Shown in pieces: positions 9,920-19,636 of a stretch of DNA of 64,000 nucleotides. This DNA comes from Prevotella sp. (GTDB lineage Bacteria > Bacteroidota > Bacteroidia > Bacteroidales > Bacteroidaceae), in contig JAKVJW010000006.1 of the NCBI GenBank assembly GCA_022486815.1, forward strand, positions 1 to 64,000, written 5' to 3'. Each line of letters starts with the position of its first letter. Within the stretch, counting starts at the first letter, position 1. The notes beneath the pieces were generated by a model. That model was given only the letters and a program-made list of their open reading frames with translations. It searched no databases and was not told where the DNA came from. The translations under genes and the position numbers were made by a program.

Positions 9920-10726
9920 TTATTCCGGTTTGATCTGAATGTCTTTTTTGGCTACCTTAGCTTTAAGTATCCCCATATAATGAGGAGCAATTTCCAAGTC
10001 ATCATAAATGAAAATAATACTATCCTTTCCAATTATGAAGTTGTCCGGTATGTAGACTGAATCATCAGAAAACACATACAGACTATCATGCAACTGTTTG
10101 AAATTTTTCACGTTCAATTGCTTGATGAGGCTCTTAACGATTTCTTGTCTTGTTTTGCTCGGAGAAATCTGCTTTAAGAGTTTGTCTTTGGTGATGATCC
10201 CACCATTTTTCTTATCTATATTGATAGTAATGTTCGATGATATACCATGGGCACCACCTGTATAGACATATTTCTTAAATGTAAGGCAGGCATATTTTCC
10301 GTTGTTGATAACTTCGCCGTCTGATAGAAATTCATAGTTGCATGACATGGTTGTCTTGTCTTTTGCATAGATAGGGCCACACGTCTTTCTATATTCTTTG
10401 ATATATTCCTGTACGAATTTGCTGACGACTTCCTTTGGTGGCAAATTCTCCAGTGAATAAGTGCTTACCAAATCATTTCTGAAAGCATTGGAGGAAAGGA
10501 TATAATTGTTGATTTGCTTTACACTGTCTCCTTTGGCATAGGTATATATGAGGTTGATTTTAGCCTTAGGTGATGCGGAATCACCCGGAACTAAATCTAC
10601 TGTCGTATCTATTGCTACCTTATCAAACGAGACAAGAGTAGAGATGGCTTTATGGTGACAAGCACAGAAGGTCATGCTGATACCTGTTATTATAAGGCTT
10701 ATTCTTATCAGATGGATTTTCCTCAT
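9920..10726 (-). CDS. Lipoprotein, RsiV/DUF3298-DUF4163-like
   Basis: Lipobox-like SMTFCACHH; YVYTGGAHGISSNITINIDKKNGGIITKDKLL is typical of DUF3298 proteins. Confidence 0.75.
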   Translation of the reverse strand: MRKIHLIRISLIITGISMTFCACHHKAISTLVSFDKVAIDTTVDLVPGDSASPKAKINLIYTYAKGDSVKQINNYILSSNAFRNDLVSTYSLENLPPKEVVSKFVQEYIKEYRKTCGPIYAKDKTTMSCNYEFLSDGEVINNGKYACLTFKKYVYTGGAHGISSNITINIDKKNGGIITKDKLLKQISPSKTRQEIVKSLIKQLNVKNFKQLHDSLYVFSDDSVYIPDNFIIGKDSIIFIYDDLEIAPHYMGILKAKVAKKDIQIKPE

Positions 10727-10762
10727 TTTGATGATAGTCTGATTGCCGGTAATAAAGATGTA

Positions 10763-11329
10763 TTATTTGATTCGTTTGCCGTCAACAAATGCGTTGCCGA
10801 CTTTTTCACCGACGACACGATAGGCTGCAATGGAATCGTCCAGAAGGATAGGCTGGAGTTTGTCTATATCGATCTGACCTTTGCTATTGAGAACCTTATC
10901 ATCCGCAATGATATTGACCACTTCACCAACGACGCGGGCACCACCTTCTCCTTCATCTTTCATATCGATTACTTTGCATTCGAGCGTGACAGGGAGGTCC
11001 TCGAATACAGGGGCATCAACATAGGAAGACTTGGTAACTTTCCATCCCGTCTTTTTTATTTTGTCTGATTCTTTTCTTCCGGACACCAATCCGACAAAAT
11101 CTGCCTGTGCCTCGTTTTCCCGATTGGCATAGGCCAACGTGAAGGCTTTCTTGATCCTCAGATTATCTGTGGTTTGATGTGAACCTATATTAAGGGCGAC
11201 ATGCTTAGGCCCGCACTGTCCACCCCAGGCTACATTCATTGCATCCGGTACACCTGCTGAGTCGTAAGTACCGACAATTAACACTGGTAATGGTGTGAAA
11301 AACATCTTAGTTCCTAAATTCTTTTTCAT
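10763..11329 (-). CDS. Flavin reductase family (FMN-binding split barrel) protein
   Basis: PVLIVGTYDSAGVPDAMNVAWGGQCGPKHVALNIGSHQTTDNL. Confidence 0.85.
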   Translation of the reverse strand: MKKNLGTKMFFTPLPVLIVGTYDSAGVPDAMNVAWGGQCGPKHVALNIGSHQTTDNLRIKKAFTLAYANRENEAQADFVGLVSGRKESDKIKKTGWKVTKSSYVDAPVFEDLPVTLECKVIDMKDEGEGGARVVGEVVNIIADDKVLNSKGQIDIDKLQPILLDDSIAAYRVVGEKVGNAFVDGKRIK

Positions 11330-11443
11330 CTTATTTAGATTTTAGTTTTTTGCGCAATTGCGAAAAGCATCTGACACAAAGATAATAAAGAATTCATATT
11401 CTTGTTAATATGTCAACTGAATTTTAAGAAAAGATAACCATAG

Positions 11444-11593
11444 TTATTGAGATAGGTGTGTTGCCCCAGCTATCATGCTCTCATACGTAAGAGCATATAT
11501 ATCAACTTTGACAGCCCTGTCTGGAATTGATACCGTAACAGTACCAACATTGGCTATGACGCCTTTAGGTGAAAAAAGATTGTGATCGGTTTG
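11444..11593 (-). pseudogene. 3' relic of a protein-coding gene
   Basis: Minus-strand frame QTDHNLFSPKGVIANVGTVTVSIPDRAVKVDIYALTYESMIAGATHLSQ* is open and protein-like with no start; upstream stop and tRNA. Confidence 0.4.
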
Positions 11594-11610
11594 TTACTTA
11601 TTATAAAAAT

Positions 11611-11641
11611 GGCTAACTATTTTATAATTAAGTAGTTAGCT
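11611..11641 (-). terminator. Hairpin downstream of tRNA-Arg(TCT)
   Basis: GGCTAACTA...TAGTTAGCT arms; minus strand followed by ATTTTTATAA. Confidence 0.5.
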
Positions 11642-11652
11642 GTACTAAAAGT

Positions 11653-11726
11653 GATTCCGCTGGGATTCGAACCCAGGACCCACGGCTTAGAAGGCCGTTG
11701 CTCTAATCCAACTGAGCTACGGAACC
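11653..11726 (-). tRNA. tRNA-Arg (anticodon TCT)
   Basis: Minus strand GGTTCCGTAGCTCAGTTGGATTAGAGCAACGGCCTTCTAAGCCGTGGGTCCTGGGTTCGAATCCCAGCGGAATC; cloverleaf arms pair; loop CTTCTAA. Confidence 0.93.
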
Positions 11727-11905
11727 GATTTGTTAATTCGCGATGCAAATGTACAGCTTTTTTAGTTTATTACCAAACTTTTCTATCATTATTTTGGGGT
11801 GATTGCAGAGAAGGAAAGGGAAGGAGAGAGCTGTCTCGCTTTTTGCTCTAATGATATTCAGTAGTCATTTATGGAGAGATTAACAAGTCTTTTCAAGATG
11901 ATAAA

Positions 11906-11935
11906 AGCGGTACTCAAATGAGATTGAATACCGCT
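11906..11935 (-). terminator. Terminator downstream of the 11985 gene
   Basis: AGCGGTA...TACCGCT arms; minus strand followed by TTTTATC. Confidence 0.6.
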
Positions 11936-11984
11936 TCTTATTAGTCAGTTCTGTTCCTAATAATGATCTAATTGAAACAGATGT

Positions 11985-13631
11985 CTATTTGTTCTTGTCA
12001 ATATACCCCTGTGCACGTGAATCACCAAGACTTTTAGCCTTTTCAAGATTTTGTAATCCCTCAGTCTTCTGTTTCTTTGCGATCTGTGCAAGACCCAACA
12101 ATAGATAGCCTTCCGCATATTCAGGAGCTAATTTTGTACATTGCGTAGCTGTACTGATCGCTTCGTCAAGACGATTAACCCTGAGGTCTAAAGAAGCCCA
12201 GTTGGCTAAATAAACAGGTTCCTTGGGATTCAGATAGCAGGCACGAGCAATGTCGAGTAAAGCTTGTTGCCACATCTTGGCGTTGATTTCGCACTGATAA
12301 CGCATATAGAAGAATGCCGGATCAAGCGTATGGCTCAACGAATCGTAAGCATAATAGTCTTTTATGGCGGGACGATATTGCTTGTTTACGTCAAAGAAAT
12401 GGCCTCGTGCCAGATAATACGGAGCAGCCATCCCTGTTTTTGATGATACATTGACAGCACTGTCAAGAAGAACCTTAATCTCCTGGTTAGGTGCTTTCAA
12501 CTGAGTCTTGCATTGGGCACACTCATACCACAGTTCACCGTTGTTGAGAGACGTTTTCGTCAATTCTTTGAACATATCATAGGCTTTCTGATATTGCCCC
12601 TGCGCATATATGATTTGTGCTTGCTGATGTTTATAAGCCGGGTCCGGTTTAATCTGATAAGCCGTAGTAGCCTCCTCCAATGCCTTGGCAAGTGTCCATT
12701 CCTTATAATCTTTTGGATGATAGATAGAGGTGTTATAAATCAGTGCTGAATAATTAGAATGGGCTTCGTCTTTTTGAGCAGCTTTCTTGATGCCTAGTTG
12801 CATTTCCTTGTCAGCGTCGTTGAAAAGACTGTCAGAAACATAGAGTTCGGCAAGTGATTTGTATCCCTGACTGGAACTTGGAAATTTCTCAATGAACTCA
12901 TGAGCATATTTATAGTTGTCTTTCTTTGAACGTTGACTGCGTGCCAGGAACATAGTAGTGATTGCATCCTTTTCTGTATCCGGTAATCCTGTTCTGATGC
13001 CGGTCTGTGTCAGTGTCTGACTGGTGAGGGCATTCACCTTCAACGCATTGATGTACTGAGCATCAATAATAGAGATGTTATTGGCATCAATGGACTTAAG
13101 CAAACCGATTACCTGACCTGAGCCATTGACGACAGGGCAGCCATAGTCTGTGTCCTGAGCAGAATATCCGGCTACATAATAATTATAGGAAGTGTGGAAC
13201 TTCTCGATGCGAGTGACTTTCGTACTTTTTATATCCGGCTTTTGATTGGAGTAGGCTACTATCCAGATAGTTGATCCGGCAGGAGACTCTTGTGCAGAGA
13301 TCTCTGCTCCTTTGCTGGCATGGTCTACCTTAAACTTGATCACATCATAGTTTTCGTCAGCTCCCATGATATAGTCTACAGGCATGGCCTCTCCATTCAC
13401 GTCTACTACGGTAGCACTGTCAGCCCCTACAAATGGAGCAAATGGTGCCAGGGCAGTTCCCTGATTGTCAATAAAGACTCCACGGCAAGAGGCTTTGATA
13501 GACCCGTCTTTGCTGAATGTTGTAAGCGTAAATACTGATTTTGCAACATTCTTTACTTTACCTGGTTGAGCATAAACTCCTACGGTAAGCATAAAGGCGA
13601 GAAGGAATGAGAATAACTTTATTCTTTTCAT
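11985..13631 (-). CDS. Secreted trypsin-like-fold protein with C-terminal TPR repeats; catalytic residues apparently lost
   Basis: Signal peptide ...LTVGVYAQ; HtrA-like SCRGVFIDNQGTALAPFAPF and TDYGCPVVNGSGQVIGL; C-terminal TPRs. Confidence 0.75.
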   Translation of the reverse strand: MKRIKLFSFLLAFMLTVGVYAQPGKVKNVAKSVFTLTTFSKDGSIKASCRGVFIDNQGTALAPFAPFVGADSATVVDVNGEAMPVDYIMGADENYDVIKFKVDHASKGAEISAQESPAGSTIWIVAYSNQKPDIKSTKVTRIEKFHTSYNYYVAGYSAQDTDYGCPVVNGSGQVIGLLKSIDANNISIIDAQYINALKVNALTSQTLTQTGIRTGLPDTEKDAITTMFLARSQRSKKDNYKYAHEFIEKFPSSSQGYKSLAELYVSDSLFNDADKEMQLGIKKAAQKDEAHSNYSALIYNTSIYHPKDYKEWTLAKALEEATTAYQIKPDPAYKHQQAQIIYAQGQYQKAYDMFKELTKTSLNNGELWYECAQCKTQLKAPNQEIKVLLDSAVNVSSKTGMAAPYYLARGHFFDVNKQYRPAIKDYYAYDSLSHTLDPAFFYMRYQCEINAKMWQQALLDIARACYLNPKEPVYLANWASLDLRVNRLDEAISTATQCTKLAPEYAEGYLLLGLAQIAKKQKTEGLQNLEKAKSLGDSRAQGYIDKNK

Positions 13632-13728
13632 ATTCTGTTTGTAATCAATTAGTTATGTCTGTTTATCTGATGTTGAAATTAATATCTTATGATATGACCT
13701 ATATTTGCTGTGAGTGATAATTCTACTG

Positions 13729-15399
13729 TCAATTGATCTCTTTCGCCCTTTGCAGCAAATCTTGGGCATTAGCAAGCGCAGCACCGGTAATGGCACTTCC
13801 GCTTAGCATTTGAGCAATCTCCTGTACCCGCTGTTTGGATGAGAGGAGCAGCATCTGACTGACAGTGCCTCGCGGCGTTTCCTCTTTTACTACCTTATAG
13901 TGGGTAGAACCAAAGGCTGCAATCTGAGGAAGGTGAGTGATGGAAATAACTTGTCTGTTTTTCCCCATCTCTCGCATGATGAGAGCCATCTTCTCAGCTA
14001 TTTTCCCACTGACTCCTGTATCTATTTCGTCAAAGATGATGGTCGGGAGTTTGACTGCTCCACTGACCATTGCCTTCAGGGATAGCATGACACGGGCAAT
14101 TTCTCCCCCGGAGGCTACTTGGGCAACCGGTTGCATCGGTGTACTCTGATTGGCACTGAAGAGGAAGGAAACCTTATCACAGCCCTTTTCGCTTAACTGT
14201 TTTTCCTGAAACTGTACATGAAAACGAACATGGGGAATGCCCAGAGGAATCAGGCGTTTCTTCATTTCTGATTCTACCTTGATGGCAGCTCCCTTCCGAC
14301 TTTTTGTCAGTTGTGCAGCTTTATCCTGACACTCCGCAAGTTTACCATTAACCTGATCCTGGAGATCTTTGAGCTCTTCATCGCTATGGTCGATAGATGA
14401 TAATTCCTTCTTCAGATCATTGGCGATGGCCAAGAGTTCCTTTACACTATTCACATGAAATTTCTGTTCAAGTGAATAGAGCATGTCAAGTCGCTCATTA
14501 AGATTCTGCAGTTCTGCAGGGTCAAAGTCTACATTCTCAACTTCACTACTTATTTCCTGTCCTATATCCTTGAGGTCTATATAACCACTGTCAAGACGCG
14601 AAGCCAGTTTACCCGCATCAGGATAGAATTTCTCAACATTATGCAGTTGATCCGAAGCTTCCTTCAGTTGCTCCACAATTCCCTGTTCGTCTGCATTCAG
14701 CGTCTGGTCAGCAGCATATAGAGCTGATTTGATTTCCTCTGCATGACTCATTGTCTGAGTCTTCTGTTCGAGTTCGTCCTGTTCGCCTTCCTGTGGATTA
14801 ACTTTTTCTATCTCCTGATACTGAAAGCGCATGAATTCTTCATTTTGCCGAGCATTGGCAATAGAAGTCTTGAGTTCGTCCAGGTGTTTCTGCAAAAGAT
14901 GATATTTTGTGTAAGCAGTATGGTAGCCATCAAGCAATTTTTTATTGTCAGCGATAATATCGACAATACTTAACTGAAAGTCGTCTTTCTTGAGCAACAG
15001 GTTCTGATGTTGTGAATGAATATCAACAAGGTCCTCACCAAGTTCACGCATCAAGGCGAGTTGGACAGGTGTATCATTGATGAACGCCCGGCTTTTCCCG
15101 GAGTCAGTCAATTCTCTGCGGATGATGGTATCTTTAAAATCAACATCGATGTCATTCCGGAGGAAGAATTCTTTCAAGTCCGTATTGATCAGATCGAAGT
15201 GAGCCTCAATGATGCAATGACTCTGACCGGATTTGACCGCTTTGGAATCTGCCCGATTTCCCAACAGTAATCCGATGGCTCCAAGAATAATGGATTTACC
15301 TGCACCTGTTTCTCCGGTAATGACGGAAAAACCAGGATTGAACTTGATATTCAATTCATCGATAAGCGTAAAATTCTTGATATATAACTGTTTGAGCAT
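13729..15399 (-). CDS. recN: DNA repair protein RecN
   Basis: MLKQLYIKNFTLIDELNIKFNPGFSVITGETGAGKSIILGAIGLLLGNRAD; QVASGGEIARVMLSLKAM; IFDEIDTGVSG. Confidence 0.97.
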   Translation of the reverse strand: MLKQLYIKNFTLIDELNIKFNPGFSVITGETGAGKSIILGAIGLLLGNRADSKAVKSGQSHCIIEAHFDLINTDLKEFFLRNDIDVDFKDTIIRRELTDSGKSRAFINDTPVQLALMRELGEDLVDIHSQHQNLLLKKDDFQLSIVDIIADNKKLLDGYHTAYTKYHLLQKHLDELKTSIANARQNEEFMRFQYQEIEKVNPQEGEQDELEQKTQTMSHAEEIKSALYAADQTLNADEQGIVEQLKEASDQLHNVEKFYPDAGKLASRLDSGYIDLKDIGQEISSEVENVDFDPAELQNLNERLDMLYSLEQKFHVNSVKELLAIANDLKKELSSIDHSDEELKDLQDQVNGKLAECQDKAAQLTKSRKGAAIKVESEMKKRLIPLGIPHVRFHVQFQEKQLSEKGCDKVSFLFSANQSTPMQPVAQVASGGEIARVMLSLKAMVSGAVKLPTIIFDEIDTGVSGKIAEKMALIMREMGKNRQVISITHLPQIAAFGSTHYKVVKEETPRGTVSQMLLLSSKQRVQEIAQMLSGSAITGAALANAQDLLQRAKEIN

Positions 15400-15534
15400 T
15401 GTCGTTTAATCTTTTCCCAAGCGGTGTTCTGAATGATAGGGTTGTATATTACGAGCGTTCTCTATCTTTGGTACTTTTTCTTTTCAACTATTTTAGAGCC
15501 ATGATAAAAATGGAACAGAATATAGTTTATGTGT

Positions 15535-16728
15535 TTATAATAGTCTAGAAAGTTCGTCAATAATATCTGCTGCTACCTCCGTTTTTTTCTTGCGAGGGTA
15601 GTCTTTGCGACTTGAAGTTGTAAGGATGGAGATTTGATTTTCATCAAATCCGAAGGTCGTACCCGGATTCCGAGTTGAATTAAGGACGATGAAATCCGCA
15701 TTCTTCTTTGTCAGTTTCTCCTGTGCATGAATCTCCTCATGATCAGTCTCAAGAGCAAAGCAGACCAATTTCTGTCCGGTTTTCTTCATCCGTCCCAATG
15801 CAGCCGCAATGTCCTGAGTAGGCTTTAGGTGGAGGATCTTGGAATCTTCTCCCCGTTTGATCTTCGTATCCGCTACCGTCTCAGGTCTGAAATCAGCCAC
15901 AGCAGCACAGAGGATGGCCGCATTGCAATTAGGAAAACATTCTGTTGCTGCTTTGTACATCTCCTGGCAGTTTGTTACATCAATCCTATGAATCCCAGGG
16001 CGGCATGACCTCGATACAGGACCGGAGATCAATGTGACATCAGCACCTCTTGCATAACATTCTTCAGCAAGAGCAAATCCCATTTTACCGGAGGAATAGT
16101 TGCCGATGAAGCGAACCGGGTCAATATTCTCGTAAGTAGGTCCTGCCGTAATCAAGAGTTTTTTCCCTTTCAGTTCCTCTTTTTTCGCATAGAAGAAACG
16201 ATCCAGAATATCTGTAATGACATCCGGTTCTTCCATTCTCCCTTTACCTTCCAGTCCGGAGGCAAGGAAGCCCTTTCCGGGTTCGATGATATGGTTGCCG
16301 TAGTGCTTTAACATATTGATATTTTCCTGTGTAGCAGGGTGTCGATACATATCCAGGTCCATAGCCGGTGCAATAAATACAGGAGCTTTCATAGACAGAT
16401 AGGTGGTAATCAGCATGTTGTCAGCTATGCCGTGAGCCATCTTCCCCAGAGAAGAGGCCGTGCACGGAGCTATGACCATGGCATCCGCCCAAAGTCCCAG
16501 ATCCACATGAGAGTGCCATGTACCATCTCGTTGAGAGAAGAAGTCACTGATAACCGGTTTGTTAGTCAGGGCAGACAGCGTGATAGGAGTGATAAATTCT
16601 TTTCCGGAAGGAGTAATCACGATCTGGACTTCGGCGCCTTGTTTGATCAAGTCCCGTATGAGCAGGCAAGATTTATAGGCAGCAATGGACCCGGTAATGC
16701 CCAGAACGATCTTCTTTCCTTTTAGCAT
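15535..16728 (-). CDS. coaBC: Bifunctional phosphopantothenoylcysteine decarboxylase/phosphopantothenate-cysteine ligase
   Basis: KGKKIVLGITGSIAAYKS; APAMDLDMYRHPATQEN; LITAGPTYENIDPVRFIGNYSSGKMG. Confidence 0.97.
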   Translation of the reverse strand: MLKGKKIVLGITGSIAAYKSCLLIRDLIKQGAEVQIVITPSGKEFITPITLSALTNKPVISDFFSQRDGTWHSHVDLGLWADAMVIAPCTASSLGKMAHGIADNMLITTYLSMKAPVFIAPAMDLDMYRHPATQENINMLKHYGNHIIEPGKGFLASGLEGKGRMEEPDVITDILDRFFYAKKEELKGKKLLITAGPTYENIDPVRFIGNYSSGKMGFALAEECYARGADVTLISGPVSRSCRPGIHRIDVTNCQEMYKAATECFPNCNAAILCAAVADFRPETVADTKIKRGEDSKILHLKPTQDIAAALGRMKKTGQKLVCFALETDHEEIHAQEKLTKKNADFIVLNSTRNPGTTFGFDENQISILTTSSRKDYPRKKKTEVAADIIDELSRLL

Positions 16729-16749
16729 GATAATACCCGAAATATTCTG

Positions 16750-17601
16750 TTAATGGTTGATCTCCCGTAGACGGATGCGAGTAAGTGCCTGTTTGGTGTT
16801 GAGGGTAAAGTCGCTGTTCAGAATCCATGAAAAATAACCTGGATCGCGGTTTAGTACGTCAGAGACTGCCCATCCACGGTATTTACCAAAGTTGAATACT
16901 TCATGTTTACGAGGGTGTCCTTCCTTATCGGTGAGGATATTGCCTTTCCCATCTTTCATGGGCTCCCAGATCATACGGCCTGCAAAGTCCACATTCTCGT
17001 TCCTACATGAAAATTCAGCTAATTCATCCATATCGTTGTGTAGCACGCGGTCAGGCTCTTCCTGCTTTCCGGGAGCGTACATATCCAACTCACCCTGAAG
17101 TACCCGATAAGTTGCTTCTGTATCCTGATCAGAGCGGTGGGCAACGAAGTCGTCTTCCATCTTGTGCCCGGTATAGAATTTATAGGCAGCGGCCAGATTA
17201 CGCTGTTCCATCTTATGATAGATGGTCTGAGCGTCTATCAGGCGGCATTTGGAAAAATCGAAGTCAATACCGGACCTCAGAAATTCCTCTGCCAGCAAAG
17301 GCACGTCAAAGCGATTTGAATTAAATCCTGCAAAGTCACAGCCTTTAAATGTATCAGCCAGTTTAGGCGCCAGTGCTTTAAAGACAGGCTTATCTTTTAC
17401 TTTCTCATCATCAATACCTGTCAGTTCAACAACTTCAGAAGGAATATGCTTTTCCGGATTTATGAGGTAATCACCTCGTTCTTCTTTGCCGTCCGGTTCA
17501 GCTTTGATAAAGGAAATTTGTATAATACGATCATGGATTAAATCCAGACCAGTAGATTCGAGATCAAAAACAATAAGGGGTTTGGTTAAATTGAGTTTCA
17601 T
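16750..17601 (-). CDS. DEDD-type 3'-5' exonuclease (DnaQ-like)
   Basis: LIVFDLESTGLDLIHDRIIQIS; GFNSNRFDVPLL; HRSDQDTEATYRVL. Confidence 0.9.
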   Translation of the reverse strand: MKLNLTKPLIVFDLESTGLDLIHDRIIQISFIKAEPDGKEERGDYLINPEKHIPSEVVELTGIDDEKVKDKPVFKALAPKLADTFKGCDFAGFNSNRFDVPLLAEEFLRSGIDFDFSKCRLIDAQTIYHKMEQRNLAAAYKFYTGHKMEDDFVAHRSDQDTEATYRVLQGELDMYAPGKQEEPDRVLHNDMDELAEFSCRNENVDFAGRMIWEPMKDGKGNILTDKEGHPRKHEVFNFGKYRGWAVSDVLNRDPGYFSWILNSDFTLNTKQALTRIRLREINH

Positions 17602-17611
17602 TTTTCTATTT

Positions 17612-18739
17612 TTAGTCGTTCAGCAGCATTGGCATCAAGAGCATTAGTATTTCACTGTTTTCCGGTTGCGTAGCTGGATAGACTATACCTGCGCGGGAAG
17701 GATCAGCTAGTTCCATAATGATTTCATCACTCTCGAGGTTGGTCAGGATTTCCTGCAGGCTTGTACCTTTGAAACCGATGCTCATGCTTTGGCCACTGTA
17801 GTCACAAGATAACTGTTCTTTGGCTGAAGTAGCGAAATCCAGATCTTCTGAATTGAGTTCCAGTTTTCCATTTCCCAGTTGGAAACGAACGAGTTCACTA
17901 CTTTCACTGGCGAAAGGAATGACGCGACGCAGAGCACTAAGCAAACTCTTACGGTCTATAGTGAGTTTGTTAGGGTTGTCATTTGGAATAACAGAATTAT
18001 AATTTGGATAACGGCCTTCGATGAGACGGCAGTTTAAAATGCTGTTGTTGAATTTGATTTCTGAATTATGCCCGTTGAAGCGGATTGTCACATCACCGCT
18101 GTCGCGTCCCAGTATATTTTTCAGAAGGGTAGAAGGTTTCTTCGGCAGGATAAAAGCGCTTGGAGCATCACTCTTGATTCCATAGAATTTGTTGCGCACC
18201 AATTTATGTCCGTCACTGGATACAATATTCAGACTCTCTGCAGTGAGGTCAAAATAAACACCATTCATTACCGGACGCAGTTCGTCATCTGCTGTGGCGA
18301 AGAGAGACCGTGTAAGATTGTCCACCAGAATACCTGCATCAAGTGTTATGGTTGTCGTATCTTCACTATCTACTTTCTGGGCGTGGGGATATTCCTCGGC
18401 ACTCTGGGCAGTAAAACTGTATAGTCCGTTCAGATATGTAACCTTGATATTGAAAGTATCCATATCAATTTCAAAGTTGAGTGGTTGCTCCGGCAATTCT
18501 TTTACTGCATCAAGGATCGTGCGACTGGGAATAGCAAAGTTGCCATCACCTTCTGCACTGTCCAGCTTCAAAGTGCTCTGCATAATATTTTCACTATCAC
18601 TGGCTGTGATGGACAGCAGACCATCACTGACCTGAAAAAGAAAACAATCAAGGATTGGCAACGAATTCTTGCTGTTGATCACCCTGGAGAGCGTGTTAAG
18701 GCAACTACTCAGTGCCGTACTGGATAATGTAAATCTCAT
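17612..18739 (-). CDS. dnaN: DNA polymerase III beta subunit
   Basis: MRFTLSSTALSSCLNTLSRVINSKNSLPILDCFLF...VVSSDGHKLVRNKF...LLMPMLLND. Confidence 0.97.
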   Translation of the reverse strand: MRFTLSSTALSSCLNTLSRVINSKNSLPILDCFLFQVSDGLLSITASDSENIMQSTLKLDSAEGDGNFAIPSRTILDAVKELPEQPLNFEIDMDTFNIKVTYLNGLYSFTAQSAEEYPHAQKVDSEDTTTITLDAGILVDNLTRSLFATADDELRPVMNGVYFDLTAESLNIVSSDGHKLVRNKFYGIKSDAPSAFILPKKPSTLLKNILGRDSGDVTIRFNGHNSEIKFNNSILNCRLIEGRYPNYNSVIPNDNPNKLTIDRKSLLSALRRVIPFASESSELVRFQLGNGKLELNSEDLDFATSAKEQLSCDYSGQSMSIGFKGTSLQEILTNLESDEIIMELADPSRAGIVYPATQPENSEILMLLMPMLLND

Positions 18740-18915
18740 GAGTATGTATTTTTATGTTTTGTGCGAATATTATTCAGGATATTATCCTGCATCTTGTAAT
18801 GCACAAAAATACGAAAATATGTGTAGATAAACAAAAATTAGCTTAGAAAATTTCGGTTTTTAGAACTATTTTAGTAATTTCGCAGTCTAACAATCAAATA
18901 TATAAAGTATACAAT

Positions 18916-19347
18916 ATGGAAATTCAAGGAAAGATTATTGCGGTTCTCCCAAAGCAGGGTGGTACATCAAAGCGAACGGGAAATCAGTGGGCATCGCAGG
19001 ATTATGTTATAGAAACTCATGAACAATATCCTCGTAAATGTGCTTTCCGGGTCTTCGGTGAAGATAAAATTAACCAGTTTGCTATCAAAAGTGGCGAAGA
19101 ATTAACAGTTTCTTTTGATATTGATGCCCATGAATACCAAGGCCGCTGGTTCAATAATATTACTGCCTGGCAGGTACAGCGTGTTGATCCTGCTGCTGTT
19201 CAGGCCAGTATGGAGGGCAGTCAGCCTCAGGACAATGCTGCTCCCTTTGCTGCAGGTGCTTCTCCTGCATCTGATAATGGTGCCCAGGCTCCATTCCCTC
19301 CTGCTCCAGAAGATGCAAATGGCAGTGCAGACGATTTACCTTTCTAA
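18916..19347 (+). CDS. DUF3127 domain protein (OB-fold, ssDNA-binding-like)
   Basis: MEIQGKIIAVLPKQGGTSKRTGNQWASQDYVIETHEQYPRKCAFRVFGEDKI; acidic tail ending ADDLPF like SSB-type proteins. Confidence 0.82.
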   Translation: MEIQGKIIAVLPKQGGTSKRTGNQWASQDYVIETHEQYPRKCAFRVFGEDKINQFAIKSGEELTVSFDIDAHEYQGRWFNNITAWQVQRVDPAAVQASMEGSQPQDNAAPFAAGASPASDNGAQAPFPPAPEDANGSADDLPF

Positions 19348-19362
19348 GGTCATATTTTAAAG

Positions 19363-19450
19363 TAACTCGTTAGCGGAATTCATTTAGTGCTATACCGATT
19401 ATCAGTACAGCACATGATCATTTCTCCCTGTTTGATTCCACTAACGGATA
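19363..19450. repeat. Head module of dispersed intergenic repeat with nested inverted repeats
   Basis: TAACTCGTTAGCGGAATTCATTTAGTGCTA is 26/30 identical to 40681-40710; outer arms CGTTAGCGGAAT/ATTCCACTAACG, inner arms GTGCTATAC/GTACAGCAC. Confidence 0.55.
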
Positions 19451-19636
19451 TAAAAATAGTATTTAGTAGACGAAAGCGTGTTTCAGGATGAAATATATTC
19501 TTGAATATTTTACATCCTGATTTTGAATAGTAGAAAAAGCTGTTTTCAACTCCAACAAGACAAGGAAAGGAGTGAGAATGGCTTTTTCTTTTCTTCTTAT
19601 TATTGAAAATAGAGGATAGCAACCATTCGTTTGTTT

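Noticed and set aside
10652-11068. 138-aa plus-strand ORF
   Set aside because: Antisense of the flavin reductase gene.
11651-11851. 66-aa plus-strand ORF
   Set aside because: Begins in the antisense of tRNA-Arg(TCT); not protein-like after that.
16339-16725. 128-aa plus-strand ORF opposite coaBC
   Set aside because: Shadow ORF within a clear housekeeping gene.
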